From Halalkalibaculum roseum (GTDB lineage: Bacteria > Bacteroidota > Rhodothermia > Balneolales > Balneolaceae): a DNA stretch of 64,000 nt. The notes beneath the pieces were generated by a model. The model was not told where the DNA came from and ran no database searches. It saw only the letters and a list, made by a program, of their open reading frames with translations. Of the stretch, positions 60,811-64,000 are shown in pieces. Position 1 is the stretch's first letter; every line of letters starts with the position of its first letter. Made by a program: the position numbers and the translations under genes. The stretch covers positions 40,850 to 104,849 of the forward strand of contig NZ_JAALLT010000005.1 in NCBI RefSeq assembly GCF_011059145.1. Reading direction: 5' to 3'.

Positions 60811-61806
60811 CTATTTTTTTGAATTTTTTGCCTTGGCCTTAGCTTTTGGCTTGGATGCTTTGGCCCATTCACCCATCGCAGAATATTTCTGAATCCTGTT
60901 TTCAACCAGCTTTTCAGGTTTTTGCTTCTTAAGTCGCTTTAGAGAGTCTAAAATCTGTTTTTTTACTGATTGAGCAGATTTATCCGGGTCTCGATGCGCT
61001 CCTCCCAAAGGTTCTTTGATGATGCCGTCAATGACCTTTAGTTCTTTAAGATCTTCTGCAGTGAGTTTCAAAACTGCGGCCGCCTGTTCCTTATAATCCC
61101 AAGTCTTCCAAAGTATGGATGAGCATGATTCCGGTGAAATTACCGAATACCAGGTATTTTCCATCATAAATACCTCATTACCCATTCCGATACCGATTGC
61201 ACCGCCACTGGCACCCTCGCCGATGACGACCGTTATTAATGGAACCTTCAGCATCGCCATCATCTTAAGATTTTTTGCAATGGCTTCCGCCTGCCCACGC
61301 TCCTCAGCCTCCAGCCCGGGATAGGCACCCGGTGTATCAAGCAGCGTAACAATGGGTACATCAAACTTTTCGGCCAGTTTCATCAGTCTATAAGCTTTCC
61401 GGTATCCCTCGGGATTTGCCATACCGAAGTTGCGGTACTGCCTGCTCTTGGTATCCCTTCCCTTCTGATGACCCATGATCATCACCGACTGCCCGTCCAT
61501 AGTGGCAAAACCGCCCACAATGGCTTTATCATCGCTGTGGTAGCGATCCCCGTGCAGCTCTACAAAATTTTCTGTAATCTTATAAATATAGTCAAGCGTA
61601 TAGGGACGCTCGGGATGCCGGGCAAGCTGAACACGCTGCCAGCGTGTAAGGTTACTGAAAATAGATTCTCTCAGCTCTTCAACCCTTTTTTTCAATCGCT
61701 TGATTTCAGGGGTAAGAACTTCATCGTCGGCAATAGAAAGCTCACTCAGTTCTTTTATTTTTTGCTCCAGATCTGCAATCGGCTGTTCAAATTCGAGATA
61801 CTGCAT
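60811..61806 (-). CDS. accA: Acetyl-CoA carboxylase carboxyltransferase subunit alpha
   Basis: 331 residues. With AccD it transfers the carboxyl from biotin-carboxyl carrier to acetyl-CoA, making malonyl-CoA for fatty acid synthesis. [31 protein letters not shown] and [12 protein letters not shown] (crotonase-like CoA-site) are conserved; the C-terminus has a Lys-rich tail (KAKAKNSKK). First gene of an eight-gene operon down to the epimerase. TATATTTG promoter box at 61842. Confidence 0.97.
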   Translation of the reverse strand: MQYLEFEQPIADLEQKIKELSELSIADDEVLTPEIKRLKKRVEELRESIFSNLTRWQRVQLARHPERPYTLDYIYKITENFVELHGDRYHSDDKAIVGGFATMDGQSVMIMGHQKGRDTKSRQYRNFGMANPEGYRKAYRLMKLAEKFDVPIVTLLDTPGAYPGLEAEERGQAEAIAKNLKMMAMLKVPLITVVIGEGASGGAIGIGMGNEVFMMENTWYSVISPESCSSILWKTWDYKEQAAAVLKLTAEDLKELKVIDGIIKEPLGGAHRDPDKSAQSVKKQILDSLKRLKKQKPEKLVENRIQKYSAMGEWAKASKPKAKAKAKNSKK

Positions 61807-61841
61807 AGGTAACCGGTTAATCTATTTCTTCAAATTATTTT

Positions 61842-61849
61842 CAAATATA
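61842..61849 (-). promoter_or_regulatory. Candidate -7 box (TATATTTG) for the accA operon
   Basis: Exact TAnnTTTG on the minus strand, 36 bp before the accA ATG. Confidence 0.45.
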
Positions 61850-61921
61850 CAAACTTAAGGTCGATACTTTAAGAACTTTATCCAAACCATCTTTAACTGT
61901 AATATACGTATCCGAAAGATG

Positions 61922-62650
61922 TTATAAGGTTCCGAATATACTCTGAAATTTAAGAAACCAGACTCTCCAAATAGCTTCCCATACAATCTTTTTTGACATT
62001 TTGGAGACCCCTTCCTCCCTTTCCCGAAATATGATTGACACCTCTTTGAGACGGAAACCGGCCTTCCAAGCCCGGAAGTGCAGTTCTATCTGAAAAGCAT
62101 AACCGTTAGAACGTATGCCTTCCACCGAAATATTTTCCAATACTTTTCGGTGAATACATTTGAACCCCGCTGTGGTGTCAGCAACCGGAAGACCTGTGAT
62201 AATACGTGCATACAAATTGGCACCGTATGACAGTATCAGTCTGCTTAGGGGCCAGTTAATAATGCTGATACCTTTGGAATATCGAGAACCGATGGCTACA
62301 TCCGCATTACCACTTCTTACTTCCTCCACCAGGGCCGGGATATCTTCCGGATTATGGGAAAAATCGGCATCCATCTCACATACGTAGGTATACCCTTTCT
62401 CGAGAGCAAATTTAAAACCCCGTACATAGGCTGTACCCAGGCCAAGTTTACCAGATCTTCTTATTAGGTGTAACCTTCCTTCATAGGATGGAATTAACTC
62501 TTCAACGATATCCCCGGTACCATCCGGTGAGCCGTCATCTACTACCAACAGATGTGTAGGTTCGTCCAGATTCAGAACGGACTCAATAATTTTCGGAATA
62601 TTATGTGCCTCATTATAGGTAGGTACTATAACAAGAATCTGATTCTGCAT
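61922..62650 (-). CDS. Family 2 glycosyltransferase, dolichol/polyprenol-phosphate mannose synthase-like
   Basis: 242 residues from ATG 62650 (MQNQILVIVPTYNEA); the frame is open to 62713, but that start would lie beyond the promoter box at 62702. VIVPTYNEAHNIPKII, VVDDGSPDGTGDIV, DADFSHNPEDIPAL and REEGVSKMSKKIVWEA are diagnostic of DPM1-like GT2 enzymes, which make polyprenyl-phosphate-mannose or glucose on the cytosolic face. No C-terminal transmembrane domain is visible. Confidence 0.92.
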   Translation of the reverse strand: MQNQILVIVPTYNEAHNIPKIIESVLNLDEPTHLLVVDDGSPDGTGDIVEELIPSYEGRLHLIRRSGKLGLGTAYVRGFKFALEKGYTYVCEMDADFSHNPEDIPALVEEVRSGNADVAIGSRYSKGISIINWPLSRLILSYGANLYARIITGLPVADTTAGFKCIHRKVLENISVEGIRSNGYAFQIELHFRAWKAGFRLKEVSIIFREREEGVSKMSKKIVWEAIWRVWFLKFQSIFGTL

Positions 62651-62701
62651 TATATTTGATTGATTGGTATTTCTTCCCATCCCAATTAGTGTGAAAGGAT
62701 A

Positions 62702-62709
62702 CAAATTTA
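62702..62709 (-). promoter_or_regulatory. Candidate -7 box (TAAATTTG) for the GT2 gene
   Basis: Exact TAnnTTTG on the minus strand, 52 bp before the chosen ATG at 62650; its position inside the longer frame supports the internal start. Confidence 0.4.
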
Positions 62710-62800
62710 TCAATTAATTAAACACCTGAAATTGATTATACTCAAAGGTTTAAAAAGTCGCTTTCAGAAGCGTCTGAACTGATAATTAACCGGTACAATT

Positions 62801-63928
62801 TTGTTTGAACTGCACAAAGAAGACCAGAGTACTAAAGCCCGCAAGGGAATCCTAAAAACAGACCACGGGAATATTGAGACTCCCATTTTCATGCCGGTTG
62901 GCACTCTTGGGACCGTAAAAGCGGTAAAACCGGAGGATCTCCGGGATAAAATCCATGCCCAAATAATACTGGGCAATGCCTACCACCTCTATCTGAGGCC
63001 GGGCTGTGATATCATTGAAGAAGCGGGCGGCCTTCACCGGTTCATGCAGTGGGATGGTCCAATACTCACTGATTCAGGCGGTTACCAGATCTACTCTCTA
63101 TCCGACAATAGAGAACTGAAAGAGAAGGGTGCCCACTTTAAAAGTCATCTTGACGGCTCCAAACATCTTTTCACACCAGAAAATGTGGTTGAAATACAAC
63201 GCGTGCTCGGTTCTGACATCATGATGCTGCTGGATGAATGTCCTCCCTATCCCTGCAGCTATGAATATGCAAAGGAATCCATGGAGCTGACGCATCGCTG
63301 GGCTGAGAGGGGGCGAAAAGCATTTTTAGATACGGAATCCAAATACGGACATCGCCAATATCAATTCGGTATCATCCAAGGGGGCACCTATGAAGATTTG
63401 CGTAAAGAGTCTACACAGTTCATGACAGAACAGGATTTTGAGGGACTGGCGATCGGAGGCCTGAGTGTGGGTGAACCTGCTGAACTCATGTATGAAATGG
63501 CTGATCTGAATACCGACTTAATGCCTGCCGGAAAACCCAGATACCTGATGGGCGTCGGTACTCCGGCCAACTTGTTGCACTGTGTCGCACTGGGCATTGA
63601 TATGTTTGACTGCGTAATGCCCACACGGAATGCTCGCAATGGTCAGATCTTTACCCGGCATGGTATCATAAACATCCGTAATGCCAAGTGGAAGAATCAT
63701 CACAAGGTGTTTGATAAAGAGTTCCCCTCCGATGTGTCACAAAAATATACCATGTCATACCTGCACCATCTCTTTCGCAACAGCGAATTACTAGGTTTGG
63801 AACTTACCTCCATTCACAATCTCACCTTTTATTTGTGGCTGATGGAGCAGATGCGCAAGCGTATCAAAGATGGAACCTTTAGTGATTGGTATGCCGGCAT
63901 GGCTGAGCAAGTTGATCAGAAGATCTAG
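62801..63928 (+). CDS. tgt: tRNA-guanine transglycosylase (queuine/preQ1 exchange), zinc-cysteine-less form
   Basis: 375 residues. It swaps G34 of GUN-anticodon tRNAs for preQ1 on the way to queuosine. The general-acid D91 (TDSGGYQI), FGIIQGGTYEDLR, GGLSVGEP and nucleophile D270 (MFDCVMPTRNARNGQ) are intact. The C-terminal zinc site is unusual: the three Cys ligands of the canonical CxCxxC are F308, S310 and S313, while the fourth ligand H339 (SIHNLTFY) remains. Zinc binding by this site is therefore doubtful. The start is TTG at 62801; no ATG precedes the conserved N-terminus. Confidence 0.95.
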   Translation: MFELHKEDQSTKARKGILKTDHGNIETPIFMPVGTLGTVKAVKPEDLRDKIHAQIILGNAYHLYLRPGCDIIEEAGGLHRFMQWDGPILTDSGGYQIYSLSDNRELKEKGAHFKSHLDGSKHLFTPENVVEIQRVLGSDIMMLLDECPPYPCSYEYAKESMELTHRWAERGRKAFLDTESKYGHRQYQFGIIQGGTYEDLRKESTQFMTEQDFEGLAIGGLSVGEPAELMYEMADLNTDLMPAGKPRYLMGVGTPANLLHCVALGIDMFDCVMPTRNARNGQIFTRHGIINIRNAKWKNHHKVFDKEFPSDVSQKYTMSYLHHLFRNSELLGLELTSIHNLTFYLWLMEQMRKRIKDGTFSDWYAGMAEQVDQKI

Positions 63929-63932
63929 CCAA

Positions 63933-63967
63933 TAAAAAAGCCTCATATACATGTAGCATAGAGGCTT
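63933..63967 (-). terminator. Hairpin terminator, oriented for a minus-strand gene right of the window
   Basis: AAGCCTC (63938-63944) pairs with GAGGCTT (63961-63967); a run of six A on the 5' side (63934-63939) gives a T-run on the minus strand. On the plus strand no T-run follows, so for tgt it is at best weak. Confidence 0.6.
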
Positions 63968-64000
63968 GGTAATTCATTACAATAAAAAAAGTGAGGAAGC

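Noticed and set aside
60807..60905. Longer thioesterase start at 60905
   Set aside because: It would overlap accA by 95 bp with a non-conserved basic leader; the TTG at 60806 gives the normal 4HBT length.
62651..62713. Longer GT2 start at 62713
   Set aside because: The added residues are not conserved in the family and the start would lie beyond the TAAATTTG box.
1..64000. Defence island, prophage or integrated element
   Set aside because: No integrase, transposase, phage, restriction or toxin-antitoxin gene was recognised; gene content is metabolic and housekeeping throughout.

Overview
This 64 kb window reads as a stable, gene-dense chromosomal region of a Bacteroidota-related bacterium. 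My best guess is the Balneolota/Rhodothermota branch (Balneola, Gracilimonas or Rhodohalobacter-like), inferred from content only. The evidence is families largely confined to that superphylum (DUF3078, DUF2851, DUF4199, a BatA/vWA membrane protein, modular lamin-tail proteins, many lipoproteins), weak or absent Shine-Dalgarno sequences, and several exact TAnnTTTG boxes just upstream of start codons. I see no rRNA, transposase, integrase, phage gene, CRISPR array or recognisable defence island. About 57 protein genes and one tRNA are supported, and no intergenic gap exceeds 300 bases.

Layout. 1-9.1 kb: the 3' end of a hydantoinase B-type gene, an NRAMP-fold transporter with atypical metal-site residues, a trypsin-like lipoprotein, aspartokinase, a CBS/DUF21 membrane protein, an ABC-F ATPase and an SDR. 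9.3-15.6 kb: VOC protein, hydrolase, Cu/Zn SOD lipoprotein, TauE-like exporter, glycyl-tRNA synthetase and an archaeal/fungal-type aspartate-semialdehyde dehydrogenase. 15.7-26.2 kb: a large [Ig-like + lamin tail]x3 secreted protein, glutamate racemase, PIN-PhoH ATPase, TrmH-type methyltransferase, ALDH7-type dehydrogenase, DUF3078 barrel and PyrR. 26.3-33.4 kb: YtxH-DUF2851 pair, tRNA-Gln, the prs-rplY-pth cluster and a K+-dependent-type membrane pyrophosphatase. 33.5-39.7 kb: methyltransferase, FadL plus SGNH-lipoprotein pair, pyrF-rnhA and tsaD.

39.9-51.7 kb is one long minus-strand block: BatA/vWA - membrane protein - hflX - CBS/ACT protein - giant TPR protein - aroA, then hsp20 and dnaK. 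51.8-56 kb holds a large lipoprotein with a C-terminal propeller, a TIGR01777 epimerase and a MauE/DoxX-like protein. 56.2-61.8 kb is a tightly packed eight-gene minus-strand operon: accA - thioesterase - DUF2085 - DUF4199 - CPBP protease - DUF2007 - cdsA - dipeptide epimerase, linking fatty acid, phospholipid and murein-peptide metabolism with poorly characterised membrane proteins. A dolichol-phosphate-mannose-synthase-like glycosyltransferase and tgt end the window.

The most interesting signals are not a new multigene system. They are: (i) low-complexity, often inverted intergenic repeats (7-nt period, GTATAAGG type, CAGATTAA and CACTGAG types) concentrated at convergent gene ends and in one case supplying a stop codon; (ii) a near-consensus sigma-54 -24/-12 promoter with an adjoining inverted repeat in front of hsp20; (iii) a Tgt lacking all three zinc-ligand cysteines; (iv) an NRAMP-fold protein lacking the metal-binding Asp, Asn and Met; (v) unusually frequent TTG start codons. 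I found no convincing undescribed gene system.
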